A stretch of 64,000 bases of DNA from Metallosphaera hakonensis JCM 8857 = DSM 7519. GTDB taxonomy: Archaea; Thermoproteota; Thermoprotei_A; Sulfolobales; Sulfolobaceae. The notes under the pieces were generated by a model. That model saw only the letters and a list, made by a program, of their open reading frames with translations. It searched no databases and had not been told where the DNA came from. A program made the position numbers and the translations under genes. The DNA is taken from positions 992,001 to 1,056,000 of the forward strand of contig NZ_CP029287.2 of the NCBI RefSeq assembly GCF_003201675.2, in the 5' to 3' direction. Shown here one piece after another: positions 1-11,431 of this stretch; position 1 is the first letter of the stretch; each line of letters begins with the position of its first letter.

Positions 1-223
1 AACCACCCTTCCTTGTCCTCGGAACCCTAAGCCTAAGAACACCCTCTTCGGTCCTCAGGTATCTGAAATAGGTCCCGTTCTTGTCGTCGTCCTCCACCTC
101 AAGGTAGGCCTCTCTTTCCTCCATCATGGCCTCCTGCAGGACAATCTCCTCTATCTCCCTGAGGCTGACTCCTCCCCTCATGATTCTCTTTATTTTCTCC
201 AACACTTCCTCATTCAGTTTCAT
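1..223 (-). CDS. IS256/mutator-type transposase, N-terminal part (cut by window edge)
   Basis: The minus strand from position 223 encodes about 74 residues beginning MKLNEEVLEKIKRIMRGG and continuing through an acidic stretch to a segment ending VLRLRVPRTRKGG. That basic VPR.R.G motif, preceded by a short hydrophobic beta-strand-like run, matches the N-terminal part of IS256 (mutator) transposases. The catalytic DDE region would lie left of the window. The frame is open to position 1. It is a different protein from the IS256-like transposase near 60 kb. Whether the element is intact cannot be seen; the AT-rich stretch just upstream (about 224-300) should hold its terminus, but I could not fix an inverted repeat. 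Confidence 0.7.
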   Translation of the reverse strand, partial: MKLNEEVLEKIKRIMRGGVSLREIEEIVLQEAMMEEREAYLEVEDDDKNGTYFRYLRTEEGVLRLRVPRTRKGG

Positions 224-427
224 GATATTATCCCCTTCCTGGTTATTTTTATTTTTTGCCATTATTTTTCACTCTTGACTATCACAACTATAGTGGTTCA
301 GATGAGGGGACTTCTACATATAGATGGGTACTAAACGGTATTTTCGTGAAATATACAGCTATTGCAGGTAACCCCATCATTGACTTAAGAAAATGTAAGA
401 GTCAAAGATGTGCCTTATGCACTCTCC

Positions 428-1174
428 CTATGTCTTCTTGATTTTGTTAGATCGGGATAAAAACTTCCCCATTCTCTCCTTAGCTTCCCTAGAGGTAGAC
501 ATGAGGGTAAGTTCCCTTATGGCCTCCCTGACCTCTACCCTGTTCTTTCTAAGCCAGGCTTTAATTACGTCAATAGATTTGGGTTCCATGAGAGCAATCT
601 TATCTACCACGGCCTCGACTTCGCGGTCAAGATATGGATCGCTAACCACGATGTCCACAAGTCCAATCTCCCTAGCTCTATGGGCATCGATTTCCTCTCC
701 GGTTATGGCGAGCCATGAGAGGGGACGCCCTATGGCCTTATATCCTACCGAGAGGGCCATGGGAGGAATGAGACCTAATCTTCCCTCAGGTATGGAGAAC
801 TTCGCTGAAGCCACTGAGACCACCACATCCATAAAGAGAAGAATCTCGCAACCTCCACCATAAGCTAGTCCGTTAACTGCCCCAATTACGGGCTTCTTGG
901 AATCAATAAGACCGTCAACAGCGTACAGCAAGGTGTTAAAGAACTCCTCTGCCTTGTCCTGCTCCTCTAGGTTAGCCATGGCACCTATGTCATCGCCTGC
1001 ACTGAAGGCTCTCCCAGTGCCGGTGATTATTGTAGCTAACGATCTTGATGAGTCCGCTTTCCTAACATAGTCGCCTAAAAACTTCCATCCCTCGAGATCA
1101 AGAGCGTTAAGTTTCTCTGGCCTATTGAACACTATCCACGTGGTTCTCTCCCTTTCCTGATATAATACTTTCAT
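428..1174 (-). CDS. enoyl-CoA hydratase/isomerase (crotonase) family protein
   Basis: A 248-residue soluble protein of the normal size for the crotonase superfamily. The first oxyanion-hole segment is FSAGDD around residues 57-62 and the second is the GGG of AYGGGCE. Both glutamates used by hydratases are present: E110 in GGGCE and E130 in IPEGRLGL, so dehydration/hydration chemistry of an enoyl-CoA is plausible, for example in fatty acid or amino acid breakdown or in the 4-hydroxybutyrate branch of carbon fixation. The substrate cannot be read from the sequence. The gene is monocistronic in appearance: its left neighbour is an insertion sequence and its right neighbour is an IS relic. Confidence 0.85.
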   Translation of the reverse strand: MKVLYQERERTTWIVFNRPEKLNALDLEGWKFLGDYVRKADSSRSLATIITGTGRAFSAGDDIGAMANLEEQDKAEEFFNTLLYAVDGLIDSKKPVIGAVNGLAYGGGCEILLFMDVVVSVASAKFSIPEGRLGLIPPMALSVGYKAIGRPLSWLAITGEEIDAHRAREIGLVDIVVSDPYLDREVEAVVDKIALMEPKSIDVIKAWLRKNRVEVREAIRELTLMSTSREAKERMGKFLSRSNKIKKT

Positions 1175-1337
1175 GGACTACCTATCTGCGTCACAAACTT
1201 AATTTTATTGTTCCCCTCCCACACCTTACATCTGTTTAATCTTTTGATGAATTGAAATGTCCTAAATTTCTTCTTGTATAGCTAAATACTTTTCAATAAA
1301 ATCAGCGGGACTATACTATCAACAATAGAACTGTTAA

Positions 1338-1645
1338 TCCTGCCTGCTACCTCGTTGCGAGCAAGAAGCTCTGGAAGTTCAAGTCCAACAACCTGGTCGA
1401 GACCTTCAACTAGCTCCTGGAGAAGAGGAGGTTCGGGTTGTTTCACTCTCCCTGGAGGATACTTCAGATCGCGCGGGCCATAGCCCTTTACTACAACCTA
1501 TTCACCTGTTTTCTCATCACTGTAATAATATTACGATTGTCTTTGTTTCTCTCACTTCCTCAGTAACATACCCAATACTTTGTACATTAAATAAGCCTAA
1601 TTCGGAGCATAATATTACAATTCGCAATGGACTCCTGAACCGCCC
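1338..1645 (+). pseudogene. 3'-end relic of an IS256-like element
   Basis: About 300 bp closely match the right end of the IS256-like element at 59877-61130. Shared parts are the AAGAAGCTCTGGAAG block, the segment encoding RRRFGLFHSPWRIL, the CTACTACAACCTATTCAC block, and the terminal inverted repeat ending TCCTGAACCGCCC at 1645. The coding frame is broken by TAG right after the NNLVETFN segment, the region carrying the third catalytic glutamate. No left terminal repeat is seen, so only the 3' end of an old copy remains. Confidence 0.75.
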
Positions 1646-1776
1646 AAGTGTCATTAAAGGAATAATTTTCGCTATATTCTAATTTTTTACTATAAACTAT
1701 CAAATTAGATGACTGCATGAGGGCACTCCCTAGCAGGTTAACACCTTGGTTAAGGTTACCTCTCATCTCATCAAGA

Positions 1777-1782
1777 TTTATA
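1777..1782 (+). promoter_or_regulatory. TATA box of vWA gene
   Basis: TTTATA is centred about 27 nt upstream of the ATG at 1807. That is the archaeal TATA-to-start distance expected of a leaderless transcript, and it supports 1807 rather than 1717 as the start. Confidence 0.5.
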
Positions 1783-1806
1783 ACTAAGTTTCCAGAAAAA
1801 ATACTA

Positions 1807-2991
1807 ATGACCTTATCCCTTAGACTTGATGGCTCTCACGCCTTTTCTTGGACGTCGGAGATGAGATCTGCCTTCGCGATTACCATAGTTCCGGAGAAGA
1901 GAAGGGAGGCCCCCCTTGACCTCTTCGTTCTCTTGGACGTCAGCGGATCCATGAACACGTTGGACATAGACCCTGACGGCATAGATCCGAGCATGATTCA
2001 AGGATATGGGGTCGTGGATGGCAAGGAAGTGATGTATATTAATAAGGCCGAAAAGAAAACTAGACTGGAGCTGGCCCTTGAGGGGATAAGATATCTCCTG
2101 GAAAAAGTTGACCCGAAAACTCGGGTGACACTGATAACTTTCGCGGACCAGGTTAAGGTCCTCTGTAGGAGGGCTCCCCCTAACGTAGCGCTGGGTTACC
2201 TTGAGGAAATGGAGCCTGATGGGAACACAGCCCTACACTCAGCCATCAAGAAGGCGATATCACTGATAGACGAGCACCCGGCTAGGATAATTCTGCTCAC
2301 CGATGGTTACCCAACTGACGTGGAGGATGAAGACGAGTACTCCAAGTTTTCCCTTCCCCAGTTCTCACAGATGATTCCAATAGGGGTCGGGGAGTATAAC
2401 GCCAAGATAATGAACAGGTTAGCTGAGAGGAGCAACGGTAGGTTCTACCATCTCAACAATTTGGAGGAGTTGAGCGAGATCCTCGAGCAGGAGAGACCCA
2501 AACCCTCTGCAGGTATTAAGGTCAGATTGAACCTGATCTCTGAGTTTCCCTTGTCCCTGATCAATTACTCTGCCCCAATAAACATCGGGACCATTGAGGG
2601 GGTAGTCAGGATCTTCGGTTTCCTAAATGTACCACCCCTTTACTCGGGGGAAATCCTTAAGGTAAGGCTTACATACGTTGACACGGCAGACAATAGGGAG
2701 AAGAGCATTGAGAAATCTCTCGCGGTAACGCCCGCTAAGGACGTTAATCAATTTAGGAGCGGAGTGAATCAATCGGTCCTACTTGAGGCAAGTTATTATC
2801 AAAAGATGAGGGAGGTACAACAGCTAATTGATCAAGGGATGCAGGTGGAGGCGACCAAGAAGATCGCTGAGCTGGGTCAGATAGCTGAGAGGACCAGGAA
2901 GCAGGATCTCATAGAGTCCACGAGGAAAATGGCGGGGACCAGCAATCCCAACGAGATATCCAGCGAAATAACCAAGAGAATGAGATCGTGA
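1807..2991 (+). CDS. von Willebrand factor type A (vWA) domain protein
   Basis: A 394-residue protein starting MTLSLRLDGSH. The vWA fold begins around residue 35 with the MIDAS motif DVSGSMN, followed by a conserved threonine in the GNTALHSA segment and the LLTDGYPTD strand carrying the third metal-site aspartate. A beta-rich region and a charged helical tail follow. No signal peptide is visible, so it is probably cytoplasmic and acts as a Mg-dependent protein-binding module; its partner is unknown. An in-frame ATG exists 90 nt upstream at 1717, but the extension is poorly protein-like, and a TATA box lies 27 nt upstream of 1807. Similar single vWA proteins are common in Sulfolobales. Confidence 0.85.
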   Translation: MTLSLRLDGSHAFSWTSEMRSAFAITIVPEKRREAPLDLFVLLDVSGSMNTLDIDPDGIDPSMIQGYGVVDGKEVMYINKAEKKTRLELALEGIRYLLEKVDPKTRVTLITFADQVKVLCRRAPPNVALGYLEEMEPDGNTALHSAIKKAISLIDEHPARIILLTDGYPTDVEDEDEYSKFSLPQFSQMIPIGVGEYNAKIMNRLAERSNGRFYHLNNLEELSEILEQERPKPSAGIKVRLNLISEFPLSLINYSAPINIGTIEGVVRIFGFLNVPPLYSGEILKVRLTYVDTADNREKSIEKSLAVTPAKDVNQFRSGVNQSVLLEASYYQKMREVQQLIDQGMQVEATKKIAELGQIAERTRKQDLIESTRKMAGTSNPNEISSEITKRMRS

Positions 2992-3208
2992 CTGGATATA
3001 TTTGAGTGAAAATCCGTGTAGTATTTTTACGGGAATCTCTAATCTCTATGGCTAGCTATTTTTTCAAGAACTACGAATATAGATTAAAAGTTTCTATTGG
3101 AGCTTCATTATACGTTATTATTTATCTTAAGAAAAGAATAAATATCAAAGTAATTATTTATAAGAATCATGTCGTGCACGATTTTCCAACAAATGCTATC
3201 CGTGAGGT

Positions 3209-4045
3209 TCACGCTCTTTTCACGCTGGCCCCAGGGAGAAAGGTAAGGAAAACTCCCAACAAAGTTATTGCAGATCCGAGTGCCTCGGGCAAAGTAGGAA
3301 TTTCCCCGAGAAGAACTAAAGAGAACAGATAGGATGACACTGGGACCAGCAGGACAGCGGAGCTGGCTCTCACTGGACCTATGGTCCTGACTGCATTGAA
3401 CCAAAGTATGAATCCCAGGGCCTGCGCCGTCACTGATACGAGGAGAGCCAAACCTATACCCATGGGGTTGAGAGTAAGGTGAAAGTCAAGTAGAGACACG
3501 GGAAAAATGAATAGAGAAGAGAACAGGGACATATAGGCGTTGAGGGACATGACCTCCCTATCCCTTAGGTTCACTCTGTAATATATGGTACCTAAAGCCC
3601 ATGTGAGACCCCCGGCTAAGGCAATGACACTGCCAATATTGAAGTCCGTAACTCCCACTGCGGAAACTATGCCAACGAAGGCAATCACGGTCCCCAATAC
3701 CTGAATTAGGTTCAATCTCTCCTTGAGTACGAGCCGAGACAAGATTAGAACAAAAACAGGTTGAGTGTAGATCAACGTGGAGGCGAGCCCAGGATTAGAG
3801 GAGTATTGTATACCTAGATTAAGCAATATAAGGAAAATACCTATGTTCAGTAATGCCGAGACAGACTCCTTAACCCCTATGGTAAGTCTTCTAGTTATTA
3901 AGAAGAGAATTGTGCCACCTACGAGAACCCTTATGAGGGCTATCACGAAGGGTGACATGAAGTTCAGCGTAATCTTTATGATAGGAAACGCTGACCCCCA
4001 GAACACAATAAGCGCGAATAAATTGAGGATCTGTCTCGGTGACAC
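3209..4045 (-). CDS. EamA/DMT-family transporter
   Basis: A 278-residue, strongly hydrophobic protein with about ten predicted membrane segments arranged as two related halves, the architecture of drug/metabolite transporter (EamA) proteins. The start has the family-typical FWGSAFPIIK segment, and the second half begins near LAGGLTWALGTIYYR. It probably exports small metabolites or amino acids across the cytoplasmic membrane; the substrate is not predictable. It stands alone, convergent with the vWA gene to its left and followed upstream by a long gene-free stretch. Confidence 0.85.
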   Translation of the reverse strand: MSPRQILNLFALIVFWGSAFPIIKITLNFMSPFVIALIRVLVGGTILFLITRRLTIGVKESVSALLNIGIFLILLNLGIQYSSNPGLASTLIYTQPVFVLILSRLVLKERLNLIQVLGTVIAFVGIVSAVGVTDFNIGSVIALAGGLTWALGTIYYRVNLRDREVMSLNAYMSLFSSLFIFPVSLLDFHLTLNPMGIGLALLVSVTAQALGFILWFNAVRTIGPVRASSAVLLVPVSSYLFSLVLLGEIPTLPEALGSAITLLGVFLTFLPGASVKRA

Positions 4046-4683
4046 AGTCGTGGGTAACTCCCAAAGCTTAAAAAGTTCTCTTCTCTATGAGGATCAGGAT
4101 CTGGGGAGTTTAATTGCACCATAACCGTGAACTCAACCTGCCCGGACGGACTGCGCTATCTCACGGTAGGGATTTACTACCTCTCGTCTCCATCTCGCAC
4201 TTAACGTAACTGGTAAAATGTGAAGCTTCAAAAGCTTAAGAACGATTCTCATCTGAATTGAACGTTACCTCAGTAGTTTCCCACTATAGACTCACAACGT
4301 AGATAATGGCATATCCCATAGGCCCCACTGTAACCAAGGTATCTTACTTACACTAACTCCATCCTTGGCTATCATGAAAAATAAATGCCGGACATATTTT
4401 AAGTACGAGAGGCTATCTAGCCTATGGGAGATACTGGGTAAAGTTGTGTAGACTATCTAAAAACACCCTATCAACACATCTATATCCCTAGAAGTCCATA
4501 CAGTGATCCTCTGCCCCTAGTTCCATAAAGACGACGGTCGTGCATCGCTTCCTAGAAGTAAAAGTGAAGATCTTCTCCCAACATAGGGAGGCCTTTATGT
4601 TTTTAGGGACATATTGCCCTCTAAACAATAAAGCCCATCACTAAAGACCTTATGAATTTCGACCTATTGAAAGAACAAGAAAG
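4046..4683. other. gene-free interval
   Basis: About 640 bp with many stops in all frames. I see no convincing gene, RNA or repeat. A GC-richer patch near 4130-4200 could be debris of a mobile element but matches nothing else in the window clearly. Confidence 0.4.
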
Positions 4684-5541
4684 CTAAGGCCTCAAAACGC
4701 TAAGAAACACCACTAAGCCCAACAGCATTAATAAGGAATCGAAGACTTTTATGTCTCCGTTCTTCATTAGGGCATAGGCCAGCATACCTACGAAGAATGA
4801 TACCTCAACAAGAGGAGTAAGTGACGCCAAGGCTATACCTTGAATCCCTGAGGCGAAACCAATTATGGAAAGCAATAAACTTGATGCCATGAGATTTTCG
4901 TTGATCACGCCCAACAGGAGATCTCTCATGACGTTTTCCTTCTTAGACCTTAACGCTGTGGATATCTCTTGAAGGTTTGACATTATGGGCACAATCAGGA
5001 TCGCAACGTAATAGGGTGGCACATGAAACGCCGAAGAAAGAGAAAAGATGTCCTGAAGTAACCATGAGGAGGACACCCAAACTATGAGGCTCCCAATAAC
5101 AAGGGCTGGAATTGCTGTGGAAGATCTAATAAGATTGGAATTCATCTTCATTGCACTATAGACCAGGAATAATGCTAGTAGGACTATCCCCCACCATATG
5201 TCTATTTTCCCAGAAATGCCAAGTAAACCTATTGAGATGGAGGTTAAAATCACGAAAGTGTACTCGCGCTGAGCACCAACCTTGAAATCGCTCTTCCACC
5301 TAATAAAGTGCAACAGCCCAAAGAAGGAGACTCCGATTACATAAAGGGAGATTACGCTTCCAAGAACTGTGGACAAGGCCACGTAGTAATTGGATCTGAA
5401 CGAGGCCTGAAGTGTAATTATCAACTCGGGGAGTATGGACACTAGGGCAATGACATAAGGGCTACTGAACTTTGCCCCCCTGTAGATGAGCTCCACTCCT
5501 AACATAAAAAGAGGAATGGAAAGTAACTCTGTGACTAACAC
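4684..5541 (-). CDS. Na+/Ca2+ exchanger-like (CaCA) membrane protein
   Basis: A 285-residue integral membrane protein with about ten hydrophobic segments and two inverted alpha repeats. The first repeat has SILPELIITL near residue 35, and the second has SNLQEISTAL near residue 190. These correspond to the acidic ion-binding motifs of cation/Ca2+ exchangers, with both glutamates kept. In the second repeat the usual proline before Glu is replaced by glutamine. Role inferred: exchange of a divalent or monovalent cation against Na+ or H+. The ion is not predictable. Confidence 0.7.
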   Translation of the reverse strand: MLVTELLSIPLFMLGVELIYRGAKFSSPYVIALVSILPELIITLQASFRSNYYVALSTVLGSVISLYVIGVSFFGLLHFIRWKSDFKVGAQREYTFVILTSISIGLLGISGKIDIWWGIVLLALFLVYSAMKMNSNLIRSSTAIPALVIGSLIVWVSSSWLLQDIFSLSSAFHVPPYYVAILIVPIMSNLQEISTALRSKKENVMRDLLLGVINENLMASSLLLSIIGFASGIQGIALASLTPLVEVSFFVGMLAYALMKNGDIKVFDSLLMLLGLVVFLSVLRP

Positions 5542-5708
5542 ATTTAATAATACGCTTTCATTCCCTTTAAGCTTTCGAGTTTTGCAAAGTGATCAATTGA
5601 CAAATTTTTGATATCAATTGGATGTTGAAGATAAACGTTTGTTACTCTAAAGATGGGTCTCTTGTTTATCACCTTGGCTGAACAGACGTCGGTTGTTCCC
5701 TTGGTACC

Positions 5709-5805
5709 TTATACTTCTTGAGGCTTTAAAGGGAAACGAAACCTTATCTGATACGCCGAGATGCTCTAGAGGCTACGTTATGCCTTGGACTATGACTTAG
5801 TATAA
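5709..5805 (+). repeat. dispersed short repeat R2, copy 1
   Basis: A 97-bp unit that starts TTATACTTC and ends AGTATAA. It shares the order CTTTAAAGG, AAACG, ACC, TCTGATAC and GACTATGACTTA with copies at 59234-59332 and 61722-61816. The ends are imperfect inverted repeats. This is the most diverged copy. It lies in the 430-bp gap between two genes, and I see nothing else in that gap. Confidence 0.7.
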
Positions 5806-5971
5806 ATGACTTAGTCTCGCGTCAAAAACTTTCCGAAAACACAGATAGTAAGTGTGATTATCTTACTAGTGCAATGAAGGGCGGAAAATATCCAATCCCT
5901 TAGCTGAACATAGATTACTACTTAGACGTTATTATCGTAGAGATAAAGGAAGTCGAAGATCTGAAAACTTG

Positions 5972-6937
5972 TTAACTTAATCCAGCAAGGTGAGCCAAGA
6001 GACCGAGCACATGTGTTATTAATGCAGCGCCCAAGGCGAGTCCAGTCATTACCCCGCCCTTTTTCCAAGGACTTACATCACTAAGTATGCCTATCAATGA
6101 GCCAACAACAAACGTAGCTGTACCAGTTGCCAAGTAGGAGGTGATTAAACCTAAATACCCGTTCAGACCCATTAGAAATGGTATTACTGGAATAATAGCA
6201 CCTGATATGTAGGATATAGCTGTGGTTTTCACGCTCTCTCCGGTTCTTGACTCGTTGGGCTCCTTTTCTATCTCGGTCCCCTCGAGCGCACTCTTTAGCC
6301 TAGCTTTCCTTAACGCGTTATTCCTTATGTCTTCCTCTGATTTCGCCGAGAGATAAGCACCGATACTCATCGAAATCATTCCAGATACTCCCACTATCAA
6401 CCCCCCTAGAGCTACGTAAATGGGAACCGAGAAGATCCCAGCAAGTCCAGATACCGACGCCAAAACTTCTATTAACCCGTCACTTATCGCGTATATGGCA
6501 TCCCTTACCGAGTCAACGTTCACCTGGCTCTGGACGAGTAAATCCTCATGGATCATCTCTTGCATCATGATATCCCTGAACCCTTGCCTCTCCGTATCAG
6601 TGAAGTCTGAGGAGTTCGAGAGGTTGTAGTACTTCTCTGCATCGTTTTCCTCCCCAGCCTCAACCATCTTGAGAACTAAGGCTAACCCAAGAAGCCTTCT
6701 TAGTCTTTTCAAAAGCCAAAGCTTGATCCTGTCCAGTAAAGTCAACTTGCCTAAGCTTACACCTCGACTTTTGGCTATCTCCTCCCAGAACCTAGCATGT
6801 TTCCCTTCCCCTTCCGACAGTTCCTGTAGTACTTCCTTGACCTTCTCAGACTTCTCCCCTGAGGCCAGAGCGGAGTAAAGTTCGCTACCGAAGAGCTCTG
6901 CCTTATAATTTTTCCTAATCATCTCTTCCATATACAT
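5972..6937 (-). CDS. rubrerythrin-like domain fused to VIT1/CCC1 transporter
   Basis: A 321-residue fusion. Residues 1-140 are a ferritin-like (rubrerythrin) domain with two glutamate/ExxH units: E14 with EGKH (residues 44-47), and QEMIHEDLL near residue 130. Residues 145-321 form a VIT1/CCC1 membrane domain with about five hydrophobic segments and a charged cytoplasmic loop near residues 205-235. Known members bind Fe(II) or Mn(II) in the N-terminal domain and move it across the membrane, usually to protect against excess metal. In an iron oxidiser this would be an iron-homeostasis pump. The start is either the ATG at 6937 or one two codons later; a TATA-like box at about 6953-6963 fits either. 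Confidence 0.8.
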   Translation of the reverse strand: MYMEEMIRKNYKAELFGSELYSALASGEKSEKVKEVLQELSEGEGKHARFWEEIAKSRGVSLGKLTLLDRIKLWLLKRLRRLLGLALVLKMVEAGEENDAEKYYNLSNSSDFTDTERQGFRDIMMQEMIHEDLLVQSQVNVDSVRDAIYAISDGLIEVLASVSGLAGIFSVPIYVALGGLIVGVSGMISMSIGAYLSAKSEEDIRNNALRKARLKSALEGTEIEKEPNESRTGESVKTTAISYISGAIIPVIPFLMGLNGYLGLITSYLATGTATFVVGSLIGILSDVSPWKKGGVMTGLALGAALITHVLGLLAHLAGLS

Positions 6938-6957
6938 AGTACTGGAAGAACTTGTAT

Positions 6958-7437
6958 TTAAGAGTTATTCTTAATTAGCTCTTGCATGTAAACCTTCTTG
7001 AAAGAGGGAGGCACGTTCAGGTCCTTAGTTGAGGCTATGAGAACGCAACACCACTCCTTGTATTCCTCAGGGTTGGCGTCTTTCAGGACGAAGTACTTTA
7101 GACGATTGGGGGAAGCACTGTTTTCTACCCTCTTATACTCCGACTCGGACCTCAGCACTAGGTAAACGTTGTCTGCCTCAATTTGGTTATCAAGGATATA
7201 CCAGATCACTTTTCTCCCCTTGATTTGGTCCCAGCTCTCCCTGGGAGGAGAGAGCTTAAATCCCGCCGGTGCCCTACCAATTACCTCGTCAATCTCCATT
7301 AGCTCAATCCCACCTCCCTTGAGTACAAAGAGGGCGTCTCCCTTGGGGTAGTAAAGGTAGGTCTTGTCGGCAGAACTTCCCAAAAGTATAACAAATACTT
7401 TCTCATTCATATAATTAATAAAATACTCTTCAGACAT
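6958..7437 (-). CDS. conserved hypothetical protein, 159 aa
   Basis: I do not recognise this soluble 159-residue protein. It is mixed alpha/beta, has a CC pair near residue 129 and no signal peptide or membrane segment. It lies 20 bp upstream of the VIT1-fusion gene on the same strand, so the two may be cotranscribed. A TATA-like TTTTATTT lies about 27 nt upstream of its ATG. Confidence 0.6.
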   Translation of the reverse strand: MSEEYFINYMNEKVFVILLGSSADKTYLYYPKGDALFVLKGGGIELMEIDEVIGRAPAGFKLSPPRESWDQIKGRKVIWYILDNQIEADNVYLVLRSESEYKRVENSASPNRLKYFVLKDANPEEYKEWCCVLIASTKDLNVPPSFKKVYMQELIKNNS

Positions 7438-7473
7438 GATATGGAGAGAGAAGAACGGAAATAAAAGGCTGAC

Positions 7474-10273
<2,800 letters not shown>

Positions 10274-10535
10274 TATTCTCTCATGATAATATGCTAGAGA
10301 AGGTATTAAAGTGAATCGCCTGATAATTATAAACACGTTCGATACAGTTTAAACTATTGAACTCATGTAGTGAATATTTCATGTTATTTTTCTAAGTTTT
10401 AGCTTCCTTAAGCTTCGTATGCCATTTCAAATTTTACAACGATCAAAGACAGACTCCTTTTGAATTGACGTTAATTTTGAATTTAGTAGGATAGGATGAG
10501 CTTAACACTCATGAGAGTGGAAGGTATACGCGGGT

Positions 10536-10698
10536 GGGCGATTCACGTCTCCTTTGCAAATTCAGTCTATTTATCAAAATAGAATGAATTTAATTGAATG
10601 TTCTCGTATGGACTGGGCAAGGATTTACGCTTAACAAATTCCTTTATTTGATCAATTTTCGCCATAATTACAATTCGCAATGGAAACCTGAATCACCC
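10536..10698. mobile_element. 163-bp MITE with 8-bp target-site duplication
   Basis: Inverted terminal repeats of about 27 bp begin GGGCGATTCACG at 10536 and, on the other strand, GGGTGATTCAGG from 10698. Each runs on to a TTGCRAATT block. The element is flanked by perfect direct repeats ACGCGGGT (10528-10535 and 10699-10706), the duplication length of IS256-type elements. The termini resemble those of the IS at 59877-61130 (GGGCGGCTCAGG then CCATTGCGAATT), so a relative of that transposase probably mobilised it. The interior has no coding capacity. Confidence 0.85.
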
Positions 10699-10948
10699 AC
10701 GCGGGTATCCTTTCTGAGAACATTGTGGTGCTCCCCCAGAAAATTGTTAACATTGGGTACTCAAGATGATATCTTCCTTTAGTTTGTCATATTTTAATTA
10801 GATTAAAGGACCTTGATGACGGTTGACAGTCGATTATAGGGTCATCCATAGCTCTAAAATCACACAGAGATCCAACATTAACTCCTCAAGAATTATAAAA
10901 TAGTATTATAAACTGCAGAATTTAACCTAGACCAAGTTTGAGGTTTTA

Positions 10949-11431
10949 ATGAATAATCTCGAGTTACCCAATACGATCCTCACGTGGCTTGAGTCCGTAA
11001 GCCAAGTTGAGCATAAAAGGCCCAGCGATGTGATAGTAGATCTAGTTCTTAGTAGCATGGATACGAGCGAAAGACTCTCAACGTTAATTAAACTGAGCCA
11101 GGAGTTTGAAGAAATAGGCGATAGTCTCATCACAAAGGACTTGGTGGAGGCTGGGGAGGCCTACTGGAGATCCTTGTCCTATCTAATGAGGGCGGTAGCA
11201 TTGAATATGGGATTCGAGATAGCAACCTATCAGGATCACTACGCCTTCATAGAGTACCTGGCCTATAAACTAGGTAAGGGATCCCTAGTGGTTAGCTTCG
11301 TGAACGCTGAAAGACTCCATGGGGAGTTTCATCCCAGGCCGCAGAGCCCAGAGGAGTTTGAGTTCAGGAAAAATCACCTTAAATCTCTCCTCGTAGAACT
11401 AAGATATTTAATCAACGAACTAAAGAAATGA
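10949..11431 (+). CDS. PaREP1/HEPN-like family protein
   Basis: A 160-residue, mainly helical protein. The segment around residues 45-80 (a short helix, then KDLVEAGEAYWRSLSYLMRA) matches PaREP1 proteins of Crenarchaeota, which look like HEPN-type helical bundles. Function is unknown; HEPN proteins often partner with nucleotidyltransferases, but none is adjacent here. A GAGGT ribosome-binding site lies 5 nt upstream of the ATG. The stop overlaps the start of the molybdenum hydroxylase gene (ATGA-type overlap), so the two are translationally coupled. Confidence 0.7.
   Translation: MNNLELPNTILTWLESVSQVEHKRPSDVIVDLVLSSMDTSERLSTLIKLSQEFEEIGDSLITKDLVEAGEAYWRSLSYLMRAVALNMGFEIATYQDHYAFIEYLAYKLGKGSLVVSFVNAERLHGEFHPRPQSPEEFEFRKNHLKSLLVELRYLINELKK

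Noticed and set aside
408-863. 151-codon plus-strand frame with Ser-rich product
   Set aside because: Antisense shadow of the crotonase gene, whose motifs are intact.
4440-4520. Possible further R1 copy on the minus strand (ATATAGATGTGTTG)
   Set aside because: Similarity is limited to about 14 bp with a diverged surround.
10594-10782. 62-codon plus-strand frame
   Set aside because: Lies across the MITE and its right terminal repeat; no protein-like pattern.
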